A stretch of DNA of 64,000 nucleotides from Vibrio toranzoniae (GTDB taxonomy: Bacteria > Pseudomonadota > Gammaproteobacteria > Enterobacterales > Vibrionaceae): NCBI RefSeq assembly GCF_024347655.1, contig NZ_AP025514.1:2232001-2296000 (forward strand). Reading direction: 5' to 3'. A program made the translations under genes and the position numbers. How positions within the stretch are numbered: the stretch's first letter is position 1; every line of letters starts with the position of its first letter. Below are positions 1 to 9,217 of this stretch, piece by piece. Under the pieces are notes generated by a model that was not told the origin of the DNA, searched no databases, and saw only the letters and a program-made list of their open reading frames with translations.

Positions 1-104
1 CAAATAGAGGTTGCGATACCCTGAGCAATCACCACCGCCAACAAGGTCAGTAACAAGGTTCTGGCAACCAAGGAGTTTGGCTTTAAACTTTTCAACCACT
101 TCAT
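1..104 (-). CDS. Sensor histidine kinase, N-terminal fragment
   Basis: Partial gene cut by the left edge. Reading from the ATG at 104, the sequence gives a short basic N-terminus (Met-Lys-Trp-Leu-Lys) followed by a hydrophobic stretch rich in Leu, Val and Ala from about residue 12. This is the usual start of an inner-membrane two-component kinase. It begins 13 bp after the stop of the response regulator gene at 118-846, so the two are almost certainly one operon and a cognate pair. The kinase assignment rests on this position and the first membrane segment only, because no catalytic domain lies inside the window. Confidence 0.6.
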   Translation of the reverse strand, partial: MKWLKSLKPNSLVARTLLLTLLAVVIAQGIATSI

Positions 105-117
105 ACGGACTTCTTAC

Positions 118-846
118 TCAGTGCTCATAATGCACAGGCACAGCCAGAATGTAGCCGTTGCCGCGCATGGTTTTGATGTAGTGAGGATATTTACCACTGT
201 CGCCCAACCGGCTTCTCAAGCGGCTAAGCTGCACATCAATGCCACGTTCAAAAGGCAGCGCTTCACGGCCTCTAGTGGCGAAAGAGATGGTATCTCGGTC
301 TAATACTTCATTAGGGCGAGTAAGGAACAACATTAACAATGAGAAATCACTGCCCGATAAGTCCATCTCTTCTGAGCTTTCATTGTGAGAAATTCGATGC
401 GCTAACGTATCGAGCGTCCAGTCACCAAAAATGATCTGCTTTGGCAATGCATCATTAGGCTTGTCATCAACGACTTGAACGCGGCGTAACAGAGCTTTGA
501 TACGCGCCATTAACTGGCGAGGGCTAAACGGCTTAGCGATGTAGTCATCTGCACCAATTTCTAAGCCAATAATCTGGTCGGTTTCATCCGATACCGCAGT
601 CAGCATGATGATAGGCACATTCGATTGTTTGCGGACGCGCTGACACAAGGTAAAACCGTCGTCACCGGGCAGCATCACATCAAGAAGAATCAGGTCTGGG
701 TAACCTTGGCTTTGCAGGTGAGTTTCGAGTTCAACACCATCTCCGACCGAAGAGACATCGAAACCCGATTTTGTGAGGTACTCTTCCAGCAGCTCGCGGA
801 TTTCTTGATCATCATCCACCACGAGAATTCGAGTATTTGTTGGCAT
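118..846 (-). CDS. OmpR-family two-component response regulator
   Basis: A 242-residue cytoplasmic transcription factor. The receiver domain fills residues 1-125, with the acidic pocket D11-D12-D13, the phosphoacceptor D56 in an LLDVMLPG context, the switch residue T83 and the conserved K105. A winged-helix DNA-binding domain of the OmpR/PhoB type follows from about residue 137 to the end. The length is normal for the family. It lies 13 bp upstream of a membrane kinase start at the left edge, its likely partner. The receiver resembles E. coli OmpR, but the target genes and signal cannot be named from sequence, so no symbol is given. Its promoter should lie in the 151-bp gap toward selO. Confidence 0.9.
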   Translation of the reverse strand: MPTNTRILVVDDDQEIRELLEEYLTKSGFDVSSVGDGVELETHLQSQGYPDLILLDVMLPGDDGFTLCQRVRKQSNVPIIMLTAVSDETDQIIGLEIGADDYIAKPFSPRQLMARIKALLRRVQVVDDKPNDALPKQIIFGDWTLDTLAHRISHNESSEEMDLSGSDFSLLMLFLTRPNEVLDRDTISFATRGREALPFERGIDVQLSRLRSRLGDSGKYPHYIKTMRGNGYILAVPVHYEH

Positions 847-997
847 CGCCCAAACCTATTAAATTTACAACTTATTCACATAGTGTATAGACAGGTTGAG
901 CATTTGATTATTGATATGTTTGTAAAATTAGAAGAACAAACAGACAGAGATCACAACTAAGTGACCTCCATCCACTCGTTTGATTAAGCGAATCGAT

Positions 998-2455
998 TTA
1001 CGACGAGCAGCTGATCTCCATCGCTTTACCCCACTCTGGTGGTAACGCGGCAAGATGTTCGTAATCAGGATGTTCCGCATAAGGATCGGACAACACCACC
1101 ATTAATGCGTCAATATCACTGCTATCACCACGCTCAGCTTTATCGATCGCCAGCTGAGCAAGGTAATTTCTGAGGATGTATTTAGGGTTTACCTGCCTCA
1201 TCTTTTCACAGCGCTCGGCTACTGAGCTCTCTTCGAGTTCACAGCGTTGCAAATAGTTATCCAGCCATAGCTTCGCAGCATCACGATCGATTACCAAATC
1301 AATCACTTCCTGCGCAGGCAAAGTATCTAGGTTCGACAGCGTTCTAAAGAACCTTGGGTAATCGACTTTGCTTTGCGACATCAATTCGAACATAGATTCA
1401 AACAAGCGGCTGTCGCCCTCGTGTTTTGCAAGCAGCCCTAACTTACGACGCATCGACTGACTGAAATAACCGTTCATTTGTGGCTCGTATTGTTCTAACG
1501 CTGCCTCTAAATCAGCTTTCTCCACCAGCGGCGACAGAGAGTGAGCCAGAGCTGACAGATTCCATAATCCAATTCTAGGTTGTTGATTAAAGGCATAACG
1601 ACCTTGATAGTCGGAGTGATTACAGATCAACCTCGGGTCATACTCATCTAGGAAAGCGAACGGACCGTAGTCAAACGTCTGTCCAATAATCGACATGTTA
1701 TCGGTATTCATGACTCCGTGAGCAAAACCATTCGCTTGCCACAGCGCGACCATTTCCGCAGTGCGATCAACAATCTGATTAAACATAGCAGCGTAGGGCT
1801 TGTCTTCATCAAGGCATTCAGGGAAGTGCCACTCGATGACTTTATCAGCCAACAATTTATGCTCGGCCAACTGATTGGTATAAAACAGATGTTCAAAGTG
1901 ACCGAAACGAATGTGTGATTCAGCAGCACGCACCAACAATGCGCCCCACTCTTGCTTCTCTCGATAAACAGGCGTGTCACTGGTCATCATCGCCAACGCA
2001 CGTGTCGTTGGGATATTAAGCCCAGCCATCGCTTCGCTACATAAATACTCACGAACGGTTGAGCGAATCACAGCGCGCCCATCACCCATACGTGAATATG
2101 GTGTTTTCCCTGCACCTTTAAGGTGTAAGTCGAACGTTTCACCACTTTTAGCGACAATTTGAGCTAATAACAGCCCTCTACCATCACCTAAGTCAGGGTT
2201 ATAAGAGCCAAACTGATGGCCTGCGTATTTCATTGCTACTTGTGAGAACTGCTCAGGTTCAACGTTGCCCGATAGCGTTTCAAGCAACTCATCAGAGACG
2301 TCCTCAAATGACGGAAAGCCCAGTTCACTGGCTAGGTTTTGGTTCCATGCAAGCCATTGGACATTATTTAAAGGTGTAGGTTGAATTGGGGTATAGAACA
2401 GTCGAGGTAACGTCGTAAATCGATTGTTAAATGAAATTGAATCCCAGACAGACAT
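998..2455 (-). CDS. selO: Protein adenylyltransferase SelO (YdiU)
   Basis: A pseudokinase-fold enzyme that transfers AMP from ATP to Ser, Thr or Tyr of target proteins; in bacteria it is linked to redox homeostasis. The reading frame extends upstream to 2509, but the family start Met-Ser-Val-Trp matches the ATG at 2455, giving 485 residues, the normal size. Visible features are GAGKTPYSR at 114-122 with K113 just before it, GDGRA at 124-128, and HGVMNTDN at 246-253. D252, N253 and D262 fall at the positions of the base and metal ligands described in the Pseudomonas syringae enzyme. The protein ends Cys-Ser-Ser, the bacterial form of the C-terminal motif that is a selenocysteine in mammals. 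The gene stands alone between two unrelated genes. Confidence 0.95.
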   Translation of the reverse strand: MSVWDSISFNNRFTTLPRLFYTPIQPTPLNNVQWLAWNQNLASELGFPSFEDVSDELLETLSGNVEPEQFSQVAMKYAGHQFGSYNPDLGDGRGLLLAQIVAKSGETFDLHLKGAGKTPYSRMGDGRAVIRSTVREYLCSEAMAGLNIPTTRALAMMTSDTPVYREKQEWGALLVRAAESHIRFGHFEHLFYTNQLAEHKLLADKVIEWHFPECLDEDKPYAAMFNQIVDRTAEMVALWQANGFAHGVMNTDNMSIIGQTFDYGPFAFLDEYDPRLICNHSDYQGRYAFNQQPRIGLWNLSALAHSLSPLVEKADLEAALEQYEPQMNGYFSQSMRRKLGLLAKHEGDSRLFESMFELMSQSKVDYPRFFRTLSNLDTLPAQEVIDLVIDRDAAKLWLDNYLQRCELEESSVAERCEKMRQVNPKYILRNYLAQLAIDKAERGDSSDIDALMVVLSDPYAEHPDYEHLAALPPEWGKAMEISCSS

Positions 2456-2509
2456 GAGAGATACACTGTAGGTAATAGATAACTTAAGATTATCACAGTT
2501 TGATAACAA

Positions 2510-2730
2510 CTTCAGATCAGGTTAAACAATGAGTCTATTAAACAAATGGGGAATCAGACAAAGAGACTATTCAGGGAAAGAAGGGGGTCAGAGAAAGGTG
2601 CAGCGAGAAAAGGTTAAGTGGCTAGCCTGATGAGAAAAGCCACGTTTATGAGATAAAGAGTTCTGACTTTGAAGACTTTTTAACAAGTGTGTTCATAATA
2701 AAAACTAAAAATATAGAGCCATAAAGCTGA
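2510..2730. other. Intergenic sequence left of the small ORF
   Basis: No gene, repeat or clear terminator was seen in this stretch between selO and the small ORF; it should contain the selO promoter. Confidence 0.5.
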
Positions 2731-2832
2731 CTACATTAGAGCAAGAATACCCACTAGAGACAGGGTAGAGAAAAGCCAAGTGCGGCTGATAACGCCAAAG
2801 TTACTGTGTTGAATCATTTCTTGATGCTGCAT
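2731..2832 (-). CDS. Small hydrophobic protein, 33 codons
   Basis: Candidate small gene inside a 516-bp gap between selO and the LysE-type exporter. The ATG at 2832 is preceded by AAGGAG with six bases between, one of the better ribosome binding sites in the window. The product has a polar start (Met-Gln-His-Gln-Glu) and a hydrophobic C-terminal half from about residue 18 (Trp-Leu-Phe-Ser-Thr-Leu-Ser-Leu-Val-Gly), long enough for one short membrane helix. I do not recognise a family. The supporting evidence is the strong start signal and the amphipathic layout; conservation cannot be tested here. It could also be a chance frame. Confidence 0.45.
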   Translation of the reverse strand: MQHQEMIQHSNFGVISRTWLFSTLSLVGILALM

Positions 2833-2971
2833 ATATCTCTCCTTGAGAACGTGATGGTGTAACTACAATATATCGGCTTTTCGCTAAAAGCAGCAAGCAT
2901 ATTAATATTAACCTTTTATGACAGCATTAAGAATTTTCTGTAACTATTCAGCCCTTTGATAAATCGAAAAG

Positions 2972-3613
2972 TTATGCTCGGCTTGTTGTCGAAAGTAGCG
3001 CTCCTGCACCAATAAACACGCCCCCTGTAACACGGTTAAATACCTTGGCTCGCCCCTTGGCAAATAACCACGTTGATGATTTTGCACCTAGGTAGGCGTA
3101 GATCAATAACCAAGACAACTCCATCACAACAAAGGTTAAAGCAAACACAGCAAACTGGGGAAGCAGAGCGAGTGACGGGTCGATAAACTGAGGGAAAAGT
3201 GCGGTAAAAAACAAGATCGCTTTCGGGTTACTCGCGCCAACAATAAAACCACTTAAGTAGTGTTGCACCGCGCTTTCTTTAACAAGCTGAGAATCGGTTT
3301 GTTGACTGGATAGATTGTCGTAATCTTGCTGGTTAGAACGTAAAGACTTCCAGCCAAGATAGATAAGATACGCAGCGCCAGTCCATTTTATGACATTAAA
3401 TACCACTTCCGATGAAGCTATGATCACCCCTAAACCGGTGAACGATAACGTTAAGATTCCGGTGATCGCCGTTAAGCTGCCCAGCGCAGTAAATATTGAT
3501 AATTTAAAACCCGATTGCACACCTTTGGTCATGCACAATAAAGAACTTGGGCCCGGCGATGCCGTTAAAATCAGTACTGCCAACAAATAATAAATCCATG
3601 TATCAAAGCTCAT
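2972..3613 (-). CDS. LysE/RhtB-family amino-acid exporter
   Basis: A 213-residue inner-membrane protein of the LysE/RhtB translocator family, which export amino acids such as homoserine, threonine or lysine. It begins with a hydrophobic segment and carries the family signature around SPGP at residues 19-22. About six hydrophobic stretches are visible, and the length is typical. The substrate cannot be told from sequence. The gene stands alone and is read leftward, with a plausible start at 3613 after a GGAGAA-like ribosome binding site (3617-3625). Its neighbour prmB is separated by a terminator, so it has its own promoter in 3614-3745. Confidence 0.88.
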   Translation of the reverse strand: MSFDTWIYYLLAVLILTASPGPSSLLCMTKGVQSGFKLSIFTALGSLTAITGILTLSFTGLGVIIASSEVVFNVIKWTGAAYLIYLGWKSLRSNQQDYDNLSSQQTDSQLVKESAVQHYLSGFIVGASNPKAILFFTALFPQFIDPSLALLPQFAVFALTFVVMELSWLLIYAYLGAKSSTWLFAKGRAKVFNRVTGGVFIGAGALLSTTSRA

Positions 3614-3744
3614 TGCGAATTCTCCTTAACTCACTAAAACGGCTAAACATTAGCCACCAATATGTAATAGCCATTCATATTAGGCAACTAAATATTGAAC
3701 ATTATTTATTCTGTATTGATGACTTAGCCCTAAAACTAAGGCAA

Positions 3745-3774
3745 TAAAAAACGCCATGCATTGCTGCATGGCGT
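3745..3774 (-). terminator. Intrinsic terminator after prmB
   Basis: Perfect 10-bp stem (3751-3760 with 3765-3774, loop TTGC) about 65 bp after the prmB stop. It is followed on the minus strand by six T. This separates prmB from the LysE-type gene. Confidence 0.85.
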
Positions 3775-3839
3775 TTAAATTAAAACGTTTCAAATAGAAC
3801 GTCTTACCAGATACTAAGCTAAAAACTAGCCATCATTAC

Positions 3840-4772
3840 CTAGTCTTTGTAGATTGAGAACTCGTCAGCGCAAGCCACTAGCTGCTCGCGAGTGATCATG
3901 AATACACCGTGACCACCGTTCGAGAATTCAATCCAAGTGAATGGAATCTCAGGGTACTGATCCATCATATGAACCATTGAGTTACCCACTTCACAGATCA
4001 GAATACCATCATCAGTTAGGTAATCTGGTGCGTTAGCTAGGATACGGCGAACCAATTTCAGACCGTCAGTACCTGCTGCTAGGCCAAGTTCTGGCTCATG
4101 AGTAAACTCATCTGGCAGGCTGTTCATATCTTCTTCGTCCACGTAAGGAGGGTTAGACACGATCAGGTTGTATTTCTCTTTCGGCAGATCACGGAAAAGA
4201 TCTGAACGGATTGGGAACACTTGTTGCTCCATGCCGTGATCTTGAACGTTCTGCTCAGCAACTTGAAGTGCGTCAGTAGAGATATCTATCGCGTCTACTT
4301 CAGCATCTGGGAATGCGTGCGCACAAGCGATAGCAATACAACCACTGCCCGTACAAAGATCCATAATACGAGCTGGTTCTTCTGTTAACCATGGTTGGAA
4401 CTGAGCTTCAATTAGCTCACCAATTGGCGAACGAGGCACAAGAACACGCTCGTCAACAAAGAACTCAAGGCCACAGAACCAAGCTTTATTGGTTAGGTAA
4501 GCCGTTGGTGTACGATCATTGATACGCTTAATCACGCGCTCAACAATACGTAGACGCTCACTGCTTGTTAAACGAGAGTTCATGACATGCGAAGGAACAT
4601 CAATCGGCAGATAAATAGTAGGTAAAATAAGTTGTACCGCCTCATCCCACGCGTTATCAGTGCCGTGACCATAAAATAGGCCCGCTGCGTTAAAGCGGCT
4701 AACAGTCCAACGAATCACATCTTGAAGCGTGTGTAGTTCTGATACCGCTTCTTCTACAAAAATCTTATCCAA
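3840..4772 (-). CDS. prmB: 50S ribosomal protein L3 N5-glutamine methyltransferase PrmB
   Basis: SAM-dependent enzyme that methylates a glutamine side chain of ribosomal protein L3, acting during large-subunit assembly in the cytoplasm. It has 310 residues, the same as the E. coli protein. The Rossmann motif [12 protein letters not shown] lies at 138-149 and the NPPY motif that binds the target glutamine amide at 207-210. The N-terminal helical part (1-100) matches PrmB rather than PrmC, which modifies release factors. The ATG at 4772 lies 62 bp from the divergent smrB start, so the two promoters share this short gap. The same divergent pair is found in E. coli (yfcB/yfcN). Confidence 0.95.
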   Translation of the reverse strand: MDKIFVEEAVSELHTLQDVIRWTVSRFNAAGLFYGHGTDNAWDEAVQLILPTIYLPIDVPSHVMNSRLTSSERLRIVERVIKRINDRTPTAYLTNKAWFCGLEFFVDERVLVPRSPIGELIEAQFQPWLTEEPARIMDLCTGSGCIAIACAHAFPDAEVDAIDISTDALQVAEQNVQDHGMEQQVFPIRSDLFRDLPKEKYNLIVSNPPYVDEEDMNSLPDEFTHEPELGLAAGTDGLKLVRRILANAPDYLTDDGILICEVGNSMVHMMDQYPEIPFTWIEFSNGGHGVFMITREQLVACADEFSIYKD

Positions 4773-4834
4773 AATTGTCTCCGAAAAGCGCTACAATACC
4801 GCTAATTACGTTTCTAATTAGAATTCATAACCTG

Positions 4835-5365
4835 ATGAGCAAAAAAGACACCGACTTCGATGACGATTTCGCCCTATTCAATGATGCAGTAAAGGGCGTT
4901 AAAAAGTTGCGACAGGATACCATAGTCCAGCAGCCAAAAAGAAATGCCAAGCAAAAAGAAATTACGCGAACGGCAAGACAAGCCAGTGACAGCGAGTTTT
5001 ATTTCTCGGATGAATTTATTCCGCACCTTAGCGAAGACGGCCCAACACGTTATGCGCGTGATGATGTCTCTAAATATGAGGTGAAGCGTCTGCGTCGTGG
5101 TGTCTACGTACCAGATGTGTATCTCGATATGCACGGTATGACTCAACAAGAAGCGAAACGCGAGTTAGGTGCAATGATTGCCCACTGCGTAAAAGAGAGC
5201 GTGGCGTGTGCCTGCGTTCAACATGGTATTGGTAAACACATCCTTAAACAAAAGGTGCCTTTGTGGTTAGCGCAGCACCCGGACATAATGGCTTTTCATC
5301 AAGCACCATTAGAGTTTGGTGGCCATGGTGCACTGTTGGTTTTAATTTCGATCCCTGAGAAATGA
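4835..5365 (+). CDS. smrB: Ribosome-rescue endonuclease SmrB (YfcN)
   Basis: Smr-domain nuclease that cuts mRNA between collided ribosomes and so starts rescue of stalled translation. The open frame extends upstream to 4775, but the family start Met-Ser-Lys-Lys is the ATG at 4835, giving 176 residues, close to the E. coli protein. The N-terminal 80 residues are charged and probably form the ribosome hook. The Smr domain starts near 95 with the catalytic D98-M99-H100 motif and continues with HGIGKHIL at 130-137. It is divergent from prmB and is followed by its own terminator. Confidence 0.93.
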   Translation: MSKKDTDFDDDFALFNDAVKGVKKLRQDTIVQQPKRNAKQKEITRTARQASDSEFYFSDEFIPHLSEDGPTRYARDDVSKYEVKRLRRGVYVPDVYLDMHGMTQQEAKRELGAMIAHCVKESVACACVQHGIGKHILKQKVPLWLAQHPDIMAFHQAPLEFGGHGALLVLISIPEK

Positions 5366-5403
5366 TCTGTTGGCCTGTTAAGTATTCCAACGTCAAATAC
5401 AGC

Positions 5404-5440
5404 AAAGGGTATCTCAAATAATTGGGATACCCTTTTCTTT
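5404..5440 (+). terminator. Intrinsic terminator after smrB
   Basis: Stem AAGGGTATC (5405-5413) with GATACCCTT (5426-5434), 40 bp after the smrB stop, followed by a T-rich run on the plus strand. Confidence 0.8.
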
Positions 5441-5476
5441 GTTACCTTTCAGCATGCAGCTTCTCTAAAGCCTCGC

Positions 5477-5941
5477 CTATGGATTAATATTCCAAAGTAA
5501 CTCGCCTCTTTGTGTCTCTAGCTCAAAGTCGATACAGGCCAAACCTGAAGTCGGAAACATAGGTGGCGCCATACCTGTTGCGAACTCCGCAGTTAAGTAG
5601 CCCACTAAAGGTAAATGAGACACAAATAAAACAGTCTCTAGCTTTTCCACTTCCGTCATCGCTAAGGTCAAATCAAACACGTCGTCGGACATTCCATAAG
5701 GAGTAATATCATCACAGGTTTCAACTTTCTTTGCAGAAAACACCTGAGAAATCTCTAACCACGTTTCTTGTGCTCTTAAGTAGGGACTTACCAGTACTTT
5801 ATCAAATTGACTTATGCCTTGCTCATTTGCCGCTTGCGCGACCGCAAGAGACGCCATTTTACCGCGCTGAGTTAACGCTCGTTCTGCATCAGAGTTTGCA
5901 AAATTTTCTGCTTCACCGTGGCGCATTATGAATACTTTCAT
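5477..5941 (-). CDS. sixA: Phosphohistidine phosphatase SixA
   Basis: Histidine phosphatase-superfamily enzyme that removes phosphate from histidine in phosphotransfer proteins (ArcB in E. coli; also the nitrogen PTS). The catalytic R7-H8-G9 motif is right at the start, and a second histidine lies in the SHLP motif near 110, typical of the family. The frame can be read from a TTG at 5947, but the ATG at 5941, with AGGA about nine bases upstream, gives the standard start Met-Lys-Val-Phe and 154 residues. It is a single gene, divergent from the M16 protease gene across a 305-bp AT-rich gap. Confidence 0.93.
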   Translation of the reverse strand: MKVFIMRHGEAENFANSDAERALTQRGKMASLAVAQAANEQGISQFDKVLVSPYLRAQETWLEISQVFSAKKVETCDDITPYGMSDDVFDLTLAMTEVEKLETVLFVSHLPLVGYLTAEFATGMAPPMFPTSGLACIDFELETQRGELLWNINP

Positions 5942-6246
5942 GCTCAATCCTGTCTACGTAACATTTCGAGAGTTGATATATCCCATATCAACGATACGCT
6001 ACTTAGCGTTTGGCTCTCAGTCCAGAGAAAACGCAGTCTATATAAATAATTATATCAAGTCACTTGCTAAAGAGTTCGACTTTCTTAACAATCTTATTAA
6101 AAGAAAATAAATTACTGATAAAAATCGATAAAAGATGATTTTTAAGTCGCTAAAAATCTCTTCATATCCCAAAAAATGATCACAACGTTTGCACGCCGAA
6201 TCATCGGGTACATAATTTAAAAACCACCTTCTCTGGAGATGCTCCT
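5942..6246. other. Divergent intergenic region, sixA / M16 protease
   Basis: 305 bp, AT-rich. It must hold the promoters for sixA (minus) and the protease (plus). No repeat, hairpin with a T tract or convincing small gene was seen. The open frames across it are AT-rich, lack ribosome binding sites and run into sixA or the protease antisense. Confidence 0.6.
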
Positions 6247-9024
6247 GTGCACTTAAGCCCCAATGATGAACATCAATACCGTTACATAACCTTAAATAAC
6301 GGGTTACGCGTACTGTTAGTTCAGGACCCAAAAGCTCAAAAAGCCGCAGCCGCATTAGCCGTTAATGTGGGGCACTTTGATGACCCTACAGACCGAGAGG
6401 GTTTAGCTCACTACTTAGAGCATATGCTATTTTTGGGAACGGAAAAGTACCCAAAGGTCGGAGAGTTCCAAAGTTTTATCAGCCAGCATGGCGGTAGCAA
6501 CAATGCATGGACGGGCACAGAGCACACCTGCTTCTTTTTTGATGTTGAATTGAATGCGTTTGAAACCGCACTCGATCGCTTCAGCCAATTTTTCACTGCT
6601 CCCCTGTTCAACGAAGAAGCATTAGATAAAGAACGCCAAGCGGTTGATTCAGAATATAAAATGAAACTCAACGACGATTCGCGACGCTTGTACCAAGTGA
6701 CCAAAGAACTGGTGAACCACAATCACCCATTCTCGAAATTTTCTGTCGGTAATATCGATACGTTGGGCGACAGAAACGGCGAAACGATTCGACAAGATAT
6801 CTTATCGTTCCACCAGCAGCAATATTCTGCAGACCTAATGACACTCACACTGTCTGGCGATCAATCATTAGATGAGATGCAAGGTTGGGTTGAGGAACGC
6901 TTTAGCTCAATTACCAATCACAGCCTGCAAGGTAAAAAAGTTCAAGAACCGATTATTGGCGAGTTAAGCACAGGCGTTCAAGTACATGTCGAACCAATAA
7001 AAGAAGTGCGCAAACTCATACTCACCTTCCCGATGCCAAGCATGGATGAGCACTATGGTGTTAAGCCACTGTCGTTCTTCGCACACCTTTTAGGTTACGA
7101 AGGTGAAGGCAGTTTAATGATGCAATTGAAAGAGAAAGGTTGGATCACTTCTCTCTCAGCCGGTGGTGGCGCAAGTGGCAGTAACTATCGTGATTTCACC
7201 GTCAGTTGCTCGTTGACCATCGAAGGTTTAACCAAAACCGATAACATCATCCAAGCAGTGTTTCAATACATCAAGTTGATTGAACAACAGGGCATTGAAG
7301 AGTGGCGTTATCTAGAAAAACGCGCAGTGTTAGAATCAGCGTTCCGCTTTCAAGAGCCAGCAAGGCCACTTGATTTAGTCAGTCATCTGGTGCTCAACAT
7401 GCAACACTATCAAGAACAAGATGTGGTGTATGGCGACTATAAAATGTCGCACTTCGATGACGAATTACAGCGATCTTTACTCCCCTACTTAACCGTCGAC
7501 AATATGCGCGCGACCATTGTGGCTCAAGGCTTCGAGTATGATAGAGAAGCAAAATGGTACTACACGCCCTACTCAGTGACACCTTTTAGCCCAGAGCAAA
7601 CCCAAAGCTTTATGTGCATTAACCCCGGTTGGCAGTTTGAGCTTCCAAACAAAAACCCGTTTATTTGCTATGACTTAGATCCGGCAGAACTCGAAGGTGA
7701 CGCTAAGCACCCGCAATTGTTAGAAGAGTTGGACGGCTTTAAGCTGTGGCATCTGCAAGATCATCAATTTCGAGTACCGAAAGGTGTGGTGTATATCGCC
7801 ATCGATAGCCCGCACTCGGTCGCTAGCCCTAAGAACATTGTCAAAACACGCTTATGCGTAGAGATGTTCTTAGATTCACTCGAAAAAGATACCTATCAGG
7901 CTGAAATTGCTGGTATGGGTTACAACATGTATACCCACCAAGGTGGCGTAACCCTGACTCTGTCTGGATTTAGCGAAAAACAACCACAATTGCTCAATAT
8001 GATCCTTGAACGCTTTCAAGCTCGTGAATTTAGTCCAGCCCGCTTTGAAACCATTAAGCATCAATTGCTTAGGAGTTGGGGCAATGCGTCACAAGATCGC
8101 CCTCTGTCACAACTGTTTAATGCCATGACTGGGATACTGCAGCCAAATAACCCTCCTTATGCGGTTCTCATAGAAGCGCTAAATACCATTGAAGTGGATG
8201 AGTTGTCCTCATTCGTTCAATCGATATTAGCCGAACTCCATGTTGAGATGTTTGTGTATGGCGATTGGAAGCAAGCTGATGCTCTCGAGATGGCTGAAAC
8301 GTTAAAAGACACATTGCGTGTCCAAGATCAAGCTTATGAAGAGTCACTGCGACCGTTAATAATGCTAGGTGAAAATGGTAGCTTCCAGCGTGAAGTTGTG
8401 TGTAATCAGGATGATTCGGCCATCGTGGTTTATTATCAATGCCCCGATATTTCACCTCAGAATATTGCGCTGTATTCATTGGCTAACCATTTGATGTCAG
8501 CTACTTTCTTCCATGAAATACGCACCAAACAACAACTTGGATACATGGTTGGCACAGGCAATATGCCGCTCAACCGACACCCAGGTATTGTGTTGTACGT
8601 GCAGTCACCGAATGCCGCTCCAGCCGACTTGTTGGCCTCAATAGATGAGTTCCTTAATGCCTTCTACATGGTTTTATTGGAGCTGAATGACTACCAATGG
8701 CACAGCAGTAAACGTGGCCTTTGGAATCAGATTTCGACACCCGATACGACTTTGCGAGGTCGAGCTCAGCGCTTATGGGTTGCGATAGGTAATAAGGATA
8801 TTGAATTCAACCAGAGAGAGCGTGTATTGGAAGAGCTTAAAGGGCTCACTCGCTCGGACATGATCCGTTTTGTGATTAACCAACTGAAACCACGCACGGC
8901 AAATCGTCTAATAATGCACGCTCACGGTAATGCTCATCAGGACGAAGATAAGCTGTCGGCGGGTGTGGAAATAGGCTCTATTGACGAGTTCCAGTTGCGC
9001 CCGAAAGATACTGAGCTTGGCTAA
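6247..9024 (+). CDS. M16-family zinc protease (insulinase / protease III type)
   Basis: A 925-residue metallopeptidase built of four M16 domains that close as two halves around a peptide substrate. The inverted zinc motif HYLEH is at 55-59 (ligands H55 and H59, catalytic E58), and the third ligand is E136 in the VDSEYK context, 77 residues later as in insulin-degrading enzyme. The start is a GTG at 6247 with GGAGAT ten bases upstream. Unlike E. coli protease III (ptrA) no signal peptide is visible, so the enzyme is probably cytoplasmic; this is why no ptrA symbol is assigned. It degrades medium-sized peptides in homologues. It stands alone and has its own terminator. Confidence 0.92.
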   Translation: MHLSPNDEHQYRYITLNNGLRVLLVQDPKAQKAAAALAVNVGHFDDPTDREGLAHYLEHMLFLGTEKYPKVGEFQSFISQHGGSNNAWTGTEHTCFFFDVELNAFETALDRFSQFFTAPLFNEEALDKERQAVDSEYKMKLNDDSRRLYQVTKELVNHNHPFSKFSVGNIDTLGDRNGETIRQDILSFHQQQYSADLMTLTLSGDQSLDEMQGWVEERFSSITNHSLQGKKVQEPIIGELSTGVQVHVEPIKEVRKLILTFPMPSMDEHYGVKPLSFFAHLLGYEGEGSLMMQLKEKGWITSLSAGGGASGSNYRDFTVSCSLTIEGLTKTDNIIQAVFQYIKLIEQQGIEEWRYLEKRAVLESAFRFQEPARPLDLVSHLVLNMQHYQEQDVVYGDYKMSHFDDELQRSLLPYLTVDNMRATIVAQGFEYDREAKWYYTPYSVTPFSPEQTQSFMCINPGWQFELPNKNPFICYDLDPAELEGDAKHPQLLEELDGFKLWHLQDHQFRVPKGVVYIAIDSPHSVASPKNIVKTRLCVEMFLDSLEKDTYQAEIAGMGYNMYTHQGGVTLTLSGFSEKQPQLLNMILERFQAREFSPARFETIKHQLLRSWGNASQDRPLSQLFNAMTGILQPNNPPYAVLIEALNTIEVDELSSFVQSILAELHVEMFVYGDWKQADALEMAETLKDTLRVQDQAYEESLRPLIMLGENGSFQREVVCNQDDSAIVVYYQCPDISPQNIALYSLANHLMSATFFHEIRTKQQLGYMVGTGNMPLNRHPGIVLYVQSPNAAPADLLASIDEFLNAFYMVLLELNDYQWHSSKRGLWNQISTPDTTLRGRAQRLWVAIGNKDIEFNQRERVLEELKGLTRSDMIRFVINQLKPRTANRLIMHAHGNAHQDEDKLSAGVEIGSIDEFQLRPKDTELG

Positions 9025-9043
9025 TTAGAATGTATAAAAATCA

Positions 9044-9074
9044 AAAGGTTGATGTGAGAGCATCAACCTTTTTT
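9044..9074 (+). terminator. Intrinsic terminator after the M16 protease
   Basis: Stem AAGGTTGATG (9045-9054) with CATCAACCTT (9061-9070), loop TGAGAG, followed by a T run on the plus strand. Confidence 0.88.
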
Positions 9075-9098
9075 ATTGGGTGAAGTACATCACTCCCC

Positions 9099-9135
9099 GT
9101 CATTCCCGAGAAGGAAGAATGACTGAGTCGGGAAT
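9099..9135. repeat. Palindromic intergenic element (REP-like)
   Basis: Two overlapping inverted repeats share one arm region: GTCATTC (9099-9105) with GAATGAC (9117-9123), and ATTCCCGA (9102-9109) with TCGGGAAT (9128-9135). The alternative stems and the position between two convergent terminators resemble a dispersed palindromic repeat unit. Only one copy is seen in this window. Confidence 0.5.
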
Positions 9136-9157
9136 CTCATTCCTTTCGCTCGCTCAT

Positions 9158-9197
9158 AAAAAAGAAAAGCCCGCATCAATTGCTTGATACTGGCTTG
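9158..9197 (-). terminator. Intrinsic terminator of the fadIJ operon
   Basis: Interrupted stem AAGCC..ATCAA (9167-9179) with TTGAT..GGCTT (9184-9196), loop TTGC. The minus strand continues into a T-rich tract. It lies 21 bp after the fadJ stop. Confidence 0.8.
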
Positions 9198-9217
9198 ATA
9201 ATTAGCGAACTAGAAAG

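Noticed and set aside
5928..6110. 60-codon plus-strand frame in front of the M16 protease
   Set aside because: Begins inside sixA antisense, is AT-rich and has no ribosome binding site.
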